Of a DNA stretch of 64,000 nt, positions 12,118 through 24,844 are shown in pieces. Within the stretch, counting starts at the first letter, position 1; every line of letters starts with the position of its first letter. This stretch comes from Lotus japonicus (taxonomy: Eukaryota; Streptophyta; Magnoliopsida; Fabales; Fabaceae), in NCBI RefSeq assembly GCF_012489685.1, contig NC_080046.1, positions 42,495,176 to 42,559,175 of the forward strand, in the 5' to 3' direction. A program made the position numbers and the translations under genes. Under the pieces are notes generated by a model. That model had not been told where the DNA came from. It ran no database searches and saw nothing but the letters and a program-made list of their open reading frames with translations.

Positions 12118-15100
12118 ATGGCAAGTAACAATCTGCCGGGAGTAAATTTCCCAGTTCTAACTGATAAGAATTGGGATCGATGGAATTCTCAGATGAAAGT
12201 TCTATTTGGGTTTCAAGATGTTCTTGATGTTATAGAGAATGGGTTTCAACCACTGACCCAAGACATGACTGAAGAACAGAAGACTCTTCATAACGATATG
12301 AAGAAGAAGGATTGTAAGGCGATGTTTCTCATTCATCAATGCGTGGATGATACGCATTTTGAAAAAAATAGCAAATGCATCTTCAGCAAAGGAGATGTGG
12401 GACATTCTACAGAAAGTTCATAGTGGCAGTAACAAGGTAAAGAAGGTAAAGTTGCAAACTCTTCGAAGACAGTATGAAGGTCTTCAGATGGAGGAGAATG
12501 AAAAGGTTGGTGAATACTTCACCAAGATCCTAACCACTGTCAATTTAATGAAGGGCTGTGGAGAAAAGATCACTGATGTGATGGTGATAGAGAAAATCAT
12601 GAGGTCCTTGGCTCCCAAATTTGACTACATCGAAGTGGCAATTGAGGAATCTAAAGATGTGGACAGCATGAAGATAGAAGAGTTGCAGAGTTCATTGGAA
12701 GCACATGAGATGCGCCTTGCTGATCGTAATTCTGTGAAAGTTGCAGAACAAGCTTTGAAGGTTGGTCTGGACAATCATGATGGCAAAAAGAAGAAGTGGA
12801 CAGGCAAAGGAAAGTCCGACAACAAGTCAAAGTGGTCTCAAGATAATTCTGACAAGCCAGAATCGTCCAAAAGGAGAGGTGAATCTGCAAAGAATGGTGG
12901 CAATCAGAGGAAGACTGATAAGAAGAATGTTGAATGCTACAAGTGTCACAAGATGGGACACTACTCCTATGAGTGTCGCGCTGGTAAACCAAAACAGCAG
13001 AAGAATGCAGACAAGGAAGCTTATACAACAAGGGAAGATTCTGATGAAGATCCTATAATGCTAATGATCACAACAATGAATTCAACAGTGAGTGCTGAAA
13101 CTGATGAGATATGGTACCTAGACTCAGGTTGTTCCAATCACATGACCGGCCACAATGAATGGTTGGTAGATCTGGACAAGACGAGGACTGGCAGAGTAAA
13201 ATTTGCTGATAACAGGACACTTCAGATAAAAGGGAAAGAAGATGTAGTCATTCCAAGGAAGAATGGTAAGATTGCGGTTATCAAAGATGTTTTCTATGTT
13301 CCAGAGTTAAAGTTCAATTTGATGAGTATTGGTCAGCTAGTGGAGAAAGGGTACAACTTTGACACGAAGAATAGGAAGCTTCATCTGTATGATCCTGAGG
13401 AAAGGCTAGTTCTGAATGCTAATCTCACAAAGAACAAAACCTTTCAGGTCAATATGAAAGCTGCTGAAATCAAATGTTTTGCTGCACAAGAACCTGAAGA
13501 AGAATGTTGGACTTGGCACTCCAGGTATGGTCACATGAACTTTAAAAGTTTGCATCAGTTAGGTGCCAAACACATGGTGTCCGGTTTGCCTGTTACTGCA
13601 TTGCTTGAGAAAGTTTGTGAGGTTTGTATGGTTGGGAAACAAACCAGAAATTCTTTTCAGTCACAACTAGGAATGAGAGCTAAAGACATTCTAGAAGTTG
13701 TGCATTCTGATCTGTGTGGGCCATTTGAGGTTCCTTCATTAGGAGGAAACAAGTATTTCATGAGTTTTGTTGATGAGTACAGCAGGATGTTGTGGGTATA
13801 TCTTATCAAGCAGAAGAGTGAAGCATTCTCAACATTTGTGAACTTTAAAGCTGCAGTTGAAAGGCAAAGTGGGAAGCTTCTCAAAACACTCAGAACTGAT
13901 GGAGGAGGAGAGTACACTTCCAAGGAGTTCGCTGATTTTTGTTTGAAATGTGGTGTGCAACATGAAGTAACAACCCCTTATACCCCACAACACAATGGTC
14001 TAGCATAGAGAAGAAACAGAACCATCCTCAACATGACAAGGAGCATGCTGAAGGAGAAATTTCTGCCTCAAAGTTTTTGGGGAGAAGCAGTGGCAGTAGC
14101 TGCTTATATTCTTAACAGATGTCCAACAAAGAGGCTTCCAGAACAGGTTCCTGAGGAAATTTGAACTGGAAGTAAACCCAAGGTTAGTCATTTGAGGATT
14201 TTTGGTTCACTTTGTTATAAGCACGTTCCAGATCAAAGGAGAAGCAAGCTACAAGACAAGAGTGAAGCAATGATCTTAGTTGGATATCATCCAACTGGTG
14301 CGTACAAGCTGTATGATCCAGCAAGAAAGAAGATGACTTTCAGCAGAGATGTCATGGTGCTTGAGAAAGAGCACTGGGACTGGAAGGAGAACAGAAGCAG
14401 TCTTAGAAGATTTGGACTTGATGTTCTGGGTGAGAACAGTAATTCTGCACTTTTATCACATGTCCACCAAACTAATTCTGAGGCTTTACCACATGATGAT
14501 CAGGCTGATTCAGATGGTTCTGCAGACCATGTTCCAAGACCTCAAAGGCAGAGGAATAGGCCTGAAAGATATAGTGAGTATCAGACAGTCCCTGACCATG
14601 CGGTTAATGATGAAGGCGATCTGATTCACTTTGCTTTGATGGCTGACGCTGAGCCATTGCATGTGGAGGAAGCTCTTGCGAAACCAGTTTGGAAGGCTGC
14701 TATGATTGATGAGTTGAAAGCAATTGAGAAAAATCAGACCTGGTCTCTGGTCCATTTACCTCCAAATAAGCACAAAATTGGGGTTAAATGGGTGTTCAAA
14801 CAGAAGTTAAATCCTGATGGTTCTATTGCTAGGCACAAGGCAAGGCTTGTGGCTAGAGGTTTTCTACAGAAACCTGGGCTGGATTATTCTGAGGTTTTCG
14901 CACCGGTGGCAAGGATAGAAACCATAAGACTAGTGGTTTCCATTGCTAGTGCGAGAAACTGGTCTATTTTTCAGCTTGATGTGAAATCTGCATTTCTGAA
15001 TGGACCTTTGGAAGAAGAGGTTTATGTGAGTCAGCCTCCTGGATTTGAGATACAAGGAAAAGAAAACATGGATTTCAAGCTCAGCAAAGCCTTATATGGC

Positions 15101-16129
15101 TTGAAGCAGGCCCCACGAGCATGGAATAAGAGAATTGATGGTTTCCTCCTTCAGCTCAAGTTTCATAGGTGCTCTGTGGAGTATGATGTGTATGTCAGAA
15201 AGAGTCATGGAGACACTGGTTTGCTACTCATCTGTCTATATGTAGATGATTTGTTGATAACTGGGTCAGATCCTAAAGAACTTGATGAGTTGAAGCAGAT
15301 TCTGAAGTCTGAATCTGAGATATCAGATTTAGGAAAGCTAAGTTACTTCCTCGGCATGCAATTCGAGGACACTGCAGCAGGAATTTTCATGTATCAACAG
15401 AAGTACATCAAAGATATACTGGAGAGGTTTAACATGGGGAATTGTCATCCATAACTTGTTGGTTCACTCAGATTTTTGTGCAACTCAAGGCCTGATATTT
15501 CCTATGGTGTGGGACTCATCAGCAAGTTCATGTGTGCACCTAAGAAATCACATTTGGCTGTTGTCAAAAGAATTTTGTGGTATCTGCAGGGTACTACAGA
15601 TTATGGAATATTGTTTCCAAGGCAAAAGAAGCTTGGAAATGAGTTGGAACTGGTTGGCTACACAGATTCTAATTATAGTGGTGACTTGGATGATAGGAAA
15701 AGTACTTCTGGGTACTTGTCTCAGCTGCATGGAGCTTCAATCTCCTGGACCTCAAAGAAGCAACCTGTCATTGCTCTTTCCACATGTGAAGCTGAATACA
15801 TAGCAGGGTCCTTTGCTGCCTGCCATGCTGTTTGGCTTGAAGAACTGTTAAAAGAAATGGGTTTTGTGACTAAGAAGCCAATGGAGCTGATGGTTGACAA
15901 CATCTCAGCAATTAGTCTTGCTAAAAATCCAATTTCTCATGGAAGAAGTAAGCACATTGAAGTCAGATTTCACTTACTGCGTGAACAAGTGAATGGAGGG
16001 AAGCTGGAGCTGGTGTACTGCCCCACTGATGAGCAGAAGGCAGATATCTTCACCAAACCTTTGAAGACTGAAAGATTTGTGATCTTAAGGAAAGAGATAA
16101 GTGTAGTATCTGTTGGGTATTTGAATTAA
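12118..16129 (+). pseudogene. gag-pol: copia gag-pol polyprotein, broken
   Basis: In order: a gag domain from ATG 12118; the zinc knuckle [14 protein letters not shown] (C-X2-C-X4-H-X4-C); the protease site [13 protein letters not shown]; the integrase with the H/C region before HSDLCGPF and the D-D-E core (DGGGEYT); RT with [11 protein letters not shown] and YVDDLL; and RNase H with GYTDSNYSGD and the ADIFTKPL end. Breaks: a one-base gain in the A7 run at 12362-12368 shifts frame; TAG at 14006-14008 lies within integrase; TGA at 14162-14164 replaces an expected Trp; TAA at 15452-15454 lies where a segment between RT and RNase H seems to be deleted. Everything after the first shift is in one frame. 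It would normally make virus-like particles and cDNA; this copy cannot do so alone. Confidence 0.92.
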
Positions 16130-16136
16130 GGGGGAG
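16128..16136 (+). promoter_or_regulatory. Polypurine tract
   Basis: AAGGGGGAG directly precedes the 3' LTR and would prime plus-strand DNA synthesis. Confidence 0.8.
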
Positions 16137-16376
16137 TATTGTGGATATTAATTCAAATATTAAATCTAGCTAATAGATAGTGATATAGTGCTATTAGATA
16201 GAGGCTAGAATAAAAGATAATAACTGATTTAGTTATTATGATAAGAAGTTATCTTTTAGTAAGTTAGGTCTTTTATATAAGACATGTATTGCTTTCAATT
16301 TTAATTAAGTCAGTAATATATTTTCCCTCAATCTCTCTCTCTACTCTTTCACCTTTTTTCTCTATTTTCTCCAACA
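16137..16376 (+). repeat. 3' LTR of copia element
   Basis: 240 bp, with the same ends as the 5' LTR but 11 bp shorter, because a segment near 16250 present in the 5' copy is missing. Confidence 0.9.
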
Positions 16377-16381
16377 AAAAC

Positions 16382-17376
16382 CCCAAAAGCTAAACCCAAG
16401 CCTAAATTCTAAAAAGAGACAATCATGTTTGAGTCATAAACCTTCTCATTCTTGTCGGGCTAGCTCTCCCACTAGTTTTTTTTCTTGTGTGTTTAATAAA
16501 GCATAGTGACTTTAACATGCAGTAAAACAATTCATTTTGAATAAAAATAGGTTCTTCTGAATGAAATTCTCACCATTCAGTAATAAAAACCAAGAAAGCT
16601 GGCCAGTCTTGTACGACCCATTTTGAAAAGAATTACAAGTTACGTATCAGTGGATTAAACATATGCACACTTAACAAGATCTCTTACAGGTTACATTACT
16701 GAACCATCAATACAAGAAGATTATGAGGGTTTTAGAAAGGTGGGAAGTGTTTCAATCCTTACAACAGCAAGTAGTAATACAGACACATAATTTCATAGGT
16801 AAAAGATCACTTCACAGGTAGAAGAGTTCAAACTTACCCAAACTTCATTAAAATTTCACAACTACTCACAAGTAGTGTAGAACAATTGAGAAGGATGTCT
16901 TTAATATATATATATACTAGTAAGTTTCATTAGTTAAAAAGGACGAGTCTTGCTGCGCACAAAAGTTAATAGAAGCTTCACAAATGGTATTAGCTTCACC
17001 ATAGGACTAACACAATCAACTTGAGTTGAAATTGATAGGAACACAGCACAAGTAGGGTTCATATAGAAAATAATTGCCAAATAATCACTTTCTTGAGTTA
17101 CCCTAATCAGTCTAACCTCAATAAGGGAAATTTCTCAGTTTTAGAAGCATACATGATCTGCCCCAGCGCTGATAACATTTAAACATCGATTCATCTATCT
17201 CTACTAAAAGCTTCAAGTGACTCAATTTGAAATAGTTCTTCTGGTCACACAGAGGCAAACAGTAAAAATTATCTGAGGCCAGCTATCCAAACGTTGAATA
17301 GACCATGAGACAAAATCCAGACATTCGAATATTTATCGGAGTACAGTACAAACATAATCAAAAGGTGTGCGAAACA
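16382..17376. other. Intergenic spacer, no gene seen
   Basis: AT-rich single-copy-looking sequence between the copia element and the 1.94-kb repeat unit. There is a short (TA)n stretch near 16905-16917. No coding or RNA gene was recognised. Confidence 0.5.
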
Positions 17377-19313
17377 ATGAGAACCCTTTTGGACATATTA
17401 TATGAAAAAGGGATGAGAACAATCAACACAATTCCTCCATTCTGATGGGAAATTCAACACAATTAGCAACAACACAAACACTAACAGAGCAATAAGCAGC
17501 GGATAATCAATTTTCCTAACTTGTTGAATCCGTGAGGAGCAATAACAAATGATGCAGCAACTAAAATCACAATCAAAAGGACACCAAGATTTTTAACGTG
17601 GTAAAAACCTTCTCAATGTGAGAAGTAAAACAACAATGGGCACAAGCTAGTAATCAAACTCCACTATGATGAAATAAGGGTACAAGAGTCTCAAAATACA
17701 GCACAAATCGTGCTCAACAATTGGCCAAATAACAAAGCAAAAACCATAAAGTAGAGACCAAGAAAAACCAGAATTCTGAAAAAACACTGCCACTGTCCGC
17801 GCCCATTTCTCCCATCTCAGACAACTTCTCGCCGATCCAACCATCCAGAATGAAGATCTATGAGTCACGAACCTGCTGCAAAAGTTTCAGCCCGATCCGA
17901 CGGTGAACGAAGGGGTAATCGCGAATTTCGTCTGACTGGTGAGGGTTTGTGCGAACCAGTTTTTCTTCTCTTCTCTCTCACTTTTCTCTTTGCTTCTCTT
18001 GCCAAATCAGACCTCTCTCTTAACCCTAGCTGACCCCTCTCCACTTGTTTAAGTGAGACAAAGTGGAGAGAAACTGGTTCGCACAAACCCTAACCATAGT
18101 ACTTCATTCTGGACGGTTGGATCAACGAGAAGTTGTTTGAGATGGGAGAAATTGGGCACGGACAATAGCAGTATTTTCTGGTTTTTCAGATTCTCTTAGT
18201 TCTCTATTTTGAGTTTGTTGCTTTGTTGTTTGGTCAATTGTTGAGCACGATTTGTGCTATATTTTGAGACTCTCTTGTACCATTATTTGATCATAGTGGA
18301 GCTTCATTACTGACTTGTGCCCGTGGTTGTTTTACTTCTCACATTGAGAAGGTTTTTACCACATTAAAAATCTTGGTGTCCTTTTGATTATGATTTTAGT
18401 TGCTGCATCATTTGTTATTGCTCCTCACGGATTCAACAAGTTAGGAAAATTAATTATCCGCTACTTATTGCTCTGTCAGTGTTGTTGTTAATTGTGTTGA
18501 ATTTCCCATCACAAATGTTAGAACTTTAAAAATGGACAATGTTTTGGATTAAACCCTTTGCCCTATGACATTAAAAAATAAATTTATTATACATAGAGGC
18601 TAGTGAAAATCATAAAGTAGACAACCCATCCAAAGGTGGCATAGTATTTCCATCAATTTTATACTTGTGGCAAGGTTAACAATAACAGCCTGTAAGTATG
18701 ATGCTCTGGAACAAATAGAATATGAATTTATAATGGGCAGAAGACCCAAGTGCATATTTTGTGAAACCTTCAAAAAGACTTTGTTATATATGGCTTTATT
18801 AAACAAAAATTGATCTTAAATAGAGTCCAATGATTGATCCATGTAAATGACTCATCAAGTAGTTAAAGGTTTGGTTTTGGTAGCGGGCCTTAAAAAACAA
18901 TTTGTCTGCTCACATGAATAGCACTACACTTGTTTCGGAATACATCTTTCTGAAACTACAACTATGTGATGTAAAGATTCGATTCCACAAAGTTTTACCT
19001 TTCCCCGGGGAGGAGGAGGGGGGGGTAAGACTAAATAAGGCCATAAGTAACCTAAAAGAAATTTTATACATACAAAACTATACAAGTAATTACAATTATG
19101 AAGACTAAAGGCAATACGTAACCTAAAAGAAGTTTTATACATACAAACCTATACAAGTATTTACAATTATGAAGCTAATCATTCCCTCACAATTTTAAGT
19201 TAATAAATGTAGTTCCTATCCTACAGTCATGATTAATGAAGCACAGTAGTAAGCTACTCTTTTGATAAGCAAACAGTCTAGTTGTAAAATCGATCGGGGG
19301 AGAAACTAGAATA
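17377..19313. repeat. 1.94-kb direct repeat, copy 1 (left of LINE)
   Basis: Matches 24933-26874 from 'atgagaaccc' to 'aaactagaata'. By eye I found only about four substitutions, an A-run change near 18775 and a G-run of 8 versus 12 near 19018-19025 (about 0.2% substitutions). The copies start and stop exactly at the LINE ends. It holds the foldback element and 0.8 kb of non-coding sequence. Confidence 0.93.
17444..18510. mobile_element. Foldback element with about 450-bp inverted arms (copy 1)
   Basis: The ends GATGGGAAATTC and GAATTTCCCATC start two long inverted arms, roughly 17444-17965 and 18066-18510. They match along their length except for about 90 extra bases in the left arm near 17875-17930. 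A CT-rich centre separates them. No transposase is encoded and no clear target duplication was seen. It could be a MULE- or foldback-type non-autonomous element. The 73-residue open frames in the arms are not genes. Confidence 0.75.
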
Positions 19314-19444
19314 TTAAATAAAAACGTTGATCCATCTCCTGCGCCGCTCCGCTAGGGTTTCCTGGTAGACGTCGCCAGTGAGACTCTACCCAGGTCGTTG
19401 TGCCTCGCCCCCACCCATCTGGGTCCAACCCGATCCTCCTTACG

Positions 19445-20822
19445 ATGGATCCGTGGCAAAACATCACCCTCAGAGACGACGAAAAAGTGGAAATTGAAAT
19501 ACCACTGGAAGAAGATGGGCTAGACGAAATCGCTGATTCATGGCTCATCGGAATAGTGCTCACAAACGGATCTGTGAACAATAGAGCTTTCAAATCCATG
19601 GTGACCACCTCCTGGAGAACGAAGAAGGGCTTCGAAGTCAGAGACATAGGGAAGAATCTCTTCACCTTTCGTTTCTTCTCAGAGCAAGACAGAGAGGGGA
19701 TACTGGAAGCCAGTCCCTGGAATTTCAATCACAGCATCATTGTCCTCAGGAACCTGCTCCCGGACGAAAACCCTAAAGAGGCAAACCTGAACAAAGCCCT
19801 TTTTTGGGTTCGAATCTATGATCTTCCGGTTAACATGAGAAATGAGAAGACCGCAAGGAGTATGGGGAACCTACTCGGAGAGTTTGTTAGGTGGGATGAG
19901 AGAGATGACAACAGGCTTGGAAGATTCATCAGAGTTCGAGTCTGGGTAGATGTCTCTCAACCCTTGAAAAGGGGCCATAATCCCAAGGGGAAAGAAACCC
20001 GACATCAAGCTGCTCTTCAAATACGAACGACTCGCTGACTTCTGCTTCGGTTGCGGGGGCCTGGACCACACCCTGAAGGATTGCGAGCTGAAAGAAGATA
20101 ACTGGCAAGAAGACGACCTATCAAACCTCCCCTACGGACCATGGGTCAGAGCTTCACCTTTGAAACCCACTGGTATGACTGTAATGAGGCAAGAAGCAAG
20201 GGCAAAACCCCTCATCAAACAGCTCTTCAAGCCCCAACCAGGGGGAAACCGGGAGGAGCAAAAAGAGGAGGAAAAGGGGCAGACAAGCAAAGGAAACCAA
20301 GAACAACACGAAGACAAAGGACAAGAGCTTGGAACCCAAGACCCTGGAAGTACTAATATACCTCATAAAGAGGTGGCTGGAAAGGAAACAGGGGAAGAGT
20401 TAATAATTGAATCTCTGGTCAACTGTACACTGAAAGGGGACAAACAAAGGCATACTTTAATGCCGCAGGAAGCACCACCGACCACATTAAATATTAGTGG
20501 TAGTGGAGAGAGGAACATGGAGGGAATCTTGGAAGTGGTCCAACCAAAGGAGACAGAACAAAAGGCACCGACCCCCACGACACAGAACAACTCTCAGCTG
20601 GAAACCAACACCCCAAAGAAAGATGAAGATGAACCTAGAAGATGGAAAAGGGTTCAACGAAGCATCCCTTTGGAGAAACAGGACCCAACCTATGAAGCAA
20701 CAAAAAGGAAAGACTGGGAGAAAGACACAGTAACAGACATGGAAACTGAGGTTTACCCAGCTTTCCAGAAGCAAAAGATGGAAGCGGCGCGGACTGTGGA
20801 GCAGTCCCGCCGAGAGCTATGA
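19445..20822 (+). pseudogene. LINE ORF1: DUF4283 and CCHC zinc-knuckle protein, frameshifted
   Basis: RNA-binding protein of plant L1-type elements. The N-terminal part from ATG 19445 has the DUF4283 pattern (SWLIGIVLTNGS, then FRFFSEQDREGILEASPWNF). One extra base in ggggcc (about 19971-19976) shifts the frame. The downstream frame then gives the zinc knuckle CFGCGGLDHTLKDC at 20043-20084 and a Lys/Glu/Gln-rich tail ending at TGA 20820-20822. The tail is low complexity. The ORF1 stop overlaps the ORF2 start as ATGA. Confidence 0.85.
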
Positions 20823-23800
20823 AACTCATCAGTTGGAACTGCCGTGGTCTAGGGGCACCACGTGCAGTCTGAGCTTTGCGAAAGCTCATCAAATTACAAT
20901 GTCCCGACCTGGTCTTCTTAATGGAGACACGAAAGAAAGCTAATGAGATCCAAAAACTACGTAATATAGGAGGAATGGAATGTGCAGTAGCAGTTGATTG
21001 CACAGGGGAAGGGAGATCGAGAGCTGGGGGAATTGCTTGCATCTGGAATTCATCACTGGATGTGAACCTCATCTCGTTATCCCTCAACCACATGATGTTC
21101 GAGATAAAACACATAGCAGGTGAAGAGAGCATGATGGTAGCTGGAATATATGGCCATCCTGAATCAAACAACAAATGGAGGACTTGGGATCTTATTCGAA
21201 CTCTCTCCCCACAAGCTGAGGTTCCATGACTTTGTATGGGAGACTTTAATGAGATATTAAGTGCTGATGAGAAAAAAGGGGGTAATGGCTTCCACTTCCA
21301 GGGAGCCAAAGACTTCCAAGACACCGTGGATGAGTGTGGCTTGACGGATTTGGGCTTTTATGGGTATAAATACACTTGGTCAAATCGTAGAAAAATGCCA
21401 AACACAGTCGAGGAGAGATTAGATAGAGCACTAGCAAATGAAAGGTGGAGACAAATCTGGAATTTTTCAGAGGTGGACCACCTGCCAAGGTTCAGATCAG
21501 ACCATAACCCAATTGCCATCACCATCTCAAAGAGAAAGAGGAAAAGGAGGAATAAGGTGAGAATGTACAGGTTTGAAGAAATGTGGCTCAAGAGTGAGGA
21601 ATGTGAATTAATAGTTAAACACTCGTGGCCTGGAGGAGGTACAAATATCTCTTCAAAGCTGGAGTGTGTGGCAGCTAATCTCACTGAATGGGCAGAGGTT
21701 GCTTTTGGGTGCCTACCAAGGAAAATCAAAGAACTGATGAAGACCCTCAAGAAGCTTCAAGCAAAAAGGCAGAATGAGGAGGTGAGAAAGGAGATACTAG
21801 AGAAAGAAAAAGAGCTAGAAGAACTCTTGAAGCTGGAAGAAATTATGTGGAGCCAAAGATCAAGAGCAACTTGGTTGGCTCATGGTGATCGAAACACAAA
21901 ATTTTACCACAGAAAGGCATCACAAAGGCAAGCACGAAACCTGATTGAGAGAATTAAAGATGATAATGGTATGGTTTGGAGGGAAGAAGAGGATATAGAG
22001 GATGTGCTGACTGACTACTTCAAAGACCTGTTTACCTCTACGGAGCCAAGCAACTGTGAAGCAATCACCTTCCTGGTCAAAGATAGAGTCACGACTGAGC
22101 ATAGAGTATGGCTGGATACGCCTTTCATAGAGGAAGAAGTAAGGGCTGCTCTGAAGCAAATGCACCCTACCAAGGCCCCAGGAATTGATGGCACACCTGC
22201 CCTCTTTTACCAAAAATTCTGGCCTTCCATACATGATGAGGTTTGCAACCATGTCCTAAGCATCTTGAACAATGGCATGGACCCGAGCCATATAAACCAA
22301 ACACTCATCACACTCATCCCCAAGGTAAAGAAGCCTGAACATGCTAAGGACTTTAGACCAATAAGCCTTTGCAATGTGGTTTTCAAAATGATCACAAAAA
22401 CAATTGCAAACCGGCTCAAAGGCATCCTTCCAGAAATAGTGAGAGAGACACAAAGCGCCTTTGTCCCCGGAAGATTGATCACTGACAATGCGATTGTGGC
22501 TCATGAATGTTTCCACTACATGAGGAGAAAGACAAGGGGAGTAAAAGGGGTAATGGCACTGAAGACAGACATGTCCAAGGCTTATGATCGGGTAGAATGG
22601 CCTTTCCTACGAAGCACCCTAGAGCAAATGGGATTCTCACAAAAATGGACAGATTTGATCATGAATTGTGTTACTACCGTGTCTTTCCAAGTGATGTTAA
22701 ATGGCCAACCGTGCAAAAGCTTCAACCCGGGAAGAGGATTACGCCAAGGTGATCCTTTATCACCATACCTCTTCATACTTTGTTCTGAAGTCCTATCGGC
22801 TATGATCAACTCCAAAGTAGTGGAGGGCTGCCTCCATGGGATCAAAATTACACCTCAAGCACCAACAGTGTCCCATCTACTCTTCGCGGACGATAGCATT
22901 TTGTTGGCAAGAGCTACAGTAGAGGAAGCAACAATTCTCAAAGGGATCCTACAAGACTATGAGACCTTTTCCGGACAAAGAATCAATTTCGACAAATCGG
23001 AACTCTCCCTAAGCCGAAATGTGCCTAGTCCCCGTATTATCGAGCTTGAACGACTCCTTGGTGTTAAGGCGGTGGAGAGACATGAGAAGTACTTGGGACT
23101 ACCGACGATTGTGGGTAGATCAAAGACTCAAGTCTTCAATTTTGTTCGAGATAGAATCTGGAAAAAGCTCAAAGGTTGGAAGGAGAAAACCTTATCTAGA
23201 GCGGGAAGAGGTGTTCTTATCCAATCTATTGCCCAAGCCATACCAACTTTTGTCATGGGGCTCTTTCTTCTACCTTCTACTCTATGTTCCCAAATAGAGA
23301 GAATGATCAACAGTTTTTATTGGGGGGGAGATGCTGATAAGAAGAAAACTAAATTGGATTAGATGGGATGCAATTGCCACACCAAAGAGTATGGGGGGAC
23401 TGGGTTTTAAATCCTTCCACAACTTCAACAAGGCTATGCTAGGCAAGCAATGGTGGAGGCTCATGACCAGAAGTGAATCCTCTGGAAAAGTCTCCACTCC
23501 ACACGTGACATGATGGAAAAAGGTACCATGTGGAAGGTTGGCGATGGGCAGGACATTAACATATGGTCTGATGCTTGGGTTCCCGGTTTCAGCAGTGGGA
23601 AGGTACAAACAATTAGGAGGGAAGGGCAAGGAATAATAAAGGTGAGCCAGTTGATCCATCCCTATGGCAGAACTTGGAATGAAACGCTCATTAGAGCTAC
23701 TTTCCTACCCATGGACGCAGACAAAATCCTCCAAATCCCACTGTCAGATGAGCATAGTGGGGACAAACTTATATGGAAGGACAGCGTGAATGGCATGTAC

Positions 23801-24844
23801 AGCGTCAAAGGAGGATACAAAATTCTTCAAGGACCACTAAGGGAACCAGCAGATGCAGGGCCATCAAACTCAAGGAGCTCGCAACTTTGGAAGAAGATAT
23901 GGGCTATTGAAGTCCTGCCAAGTTGCAAGGAATTTATCTGGCGCGCTTGCAAGGAGGCCCTCCCGGTCTATGCAAACATTAAGAGGAGGGGGATTGTACT
24001 GGACACTTTATGTCCAAGCTGCGGGGAGGAAGAGGAAACAACTGTTCATGCCCTCCTTACCTGTAACAACACTCATAGAATCTGGTTTGGCTCACACTTA
24101 AACCTGCAGGTTACTCAGATCACAACCAACAATTTCAGAGGATGGCTAGAAGAGGCTCTGGAACACCCAAGCTCAGGAACCATGGCTGAGATTTTTAATC
24201 TAGCATGGACAATCTGGAAGAGACGGAACACGAGGGTTTTTGAAGGAGTGCTATGGGATTTTGAAACAACAATAACAAAGGCTGCACAAATTCACATTGG
24301 AGGAGGACAGAAGAAAGAAGAATTCTTCCAAGACATCTCACCAACCACCTGGGCACCACCAAGGGCAGGAGAATATAAGCTCAACGTGGACGCAGCAATT
24401 GGGCAATCTGGATCTGGTTTTGGGGCAATAATTCGCAATGAGAAAGGTGAAACAATGGCAGCTGCTACTCGACTATGGTGCAAGCAAGATGACCCTGCAA
24501 TGGCTGAAGCCATGGGTGCAAGATGGGCAATGGATTGGACAAGCCAGATTGGTTTCACACACATTTCCCTAGAGACAGATTCTCTCATACTGGTGCAACA
24601 ATGGAGAAACAATAGTCTAGGAGATTCCTATCTTCATGATGAAATCAGAAACTGTAGGTGTTTATCTTTAAATTTCCGTCCTTTTACTGTTTCACATGTC
24701 AAGAGGTCAGGCAATAGAGTGGCTGATTTCCTCTCGCACCTTGCTTTCAATTTTATTGATCATTGTTGGATTGAGGAAGACCCCCCGGGAGCCTCAATTC
24801 TGATCAATCTTGATGTATCACCCGCAGTTCCATCTGCTTCTTGA
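20819..24844 (+). pseudogene. LINE ORF2: endonuclease, reverse transcriptase, RNase H, broken
   Basis: The ATG at 20819 begins MKLISWNCRGLG, the start of the APE-type endonuclease. Further endonuclease motifs are LVFLMETR, GIYGHP, GDFNEI and SDHNPI (about 21503). RT follows, with KAPGIDG, the DMSKAYDRVEW block, the GLRQGDPLSPYLF block and FADDS (about 22883-22897). Then come zf-RVT (about 23800-24090, CPSCGEEEETTVHALLTC) and an RNase H domain (about 24370-24760; NVDAA and ETDS). Breaks: TGA near 20870; TGA at 21227-21229 just before the catalytic GDFNE; a frameshift near 23345; a second near 23478 that restores the first frame. It therefore cannot make a full protein. Confidence 0.92.

Larger units (their letters stand above)
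11532..16376 (+). mobile_element. Complete but defective Ty1/copia LTR retrotransposon (TA...CA ends)
   Basis: This 4.85-kb element runs LTR, PBS, gag-pol, PPT, LTR. The LTRs are 11532-11782 and 16137-16376. Perfect 5-bp target duplications 'aaaac' lie at 11527-11531 and 16377-16381, which fixes the ends as TATTGTGG...CTCCAACA. These are TA...CA ends, not the usual TG...CA. The order protease, integrase, RT, RNase H is that of Ty1/copia. By eye the LTRs differ by about seven substitutions and one 11-bp indel (roughly 3%), so the insertion is fairly recent. The reading frame is broken in several places, so the element is not autonomous. Confidence 0.93.

Noticed and set aside
17647..18086. Two 73-codon minus-strand open frames, repeated identically or almost so at 25203-25642
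   Set aside because: They lie in the arms of the foldback element and owe their similarity to the 1.94-kb duplication; no domain, no splice logic.
20635..21324. 229-codon minus-strand open frame
   Set aside because: Opposite strand of the LINE ORF1/ORF2 junction; no conserved motif.
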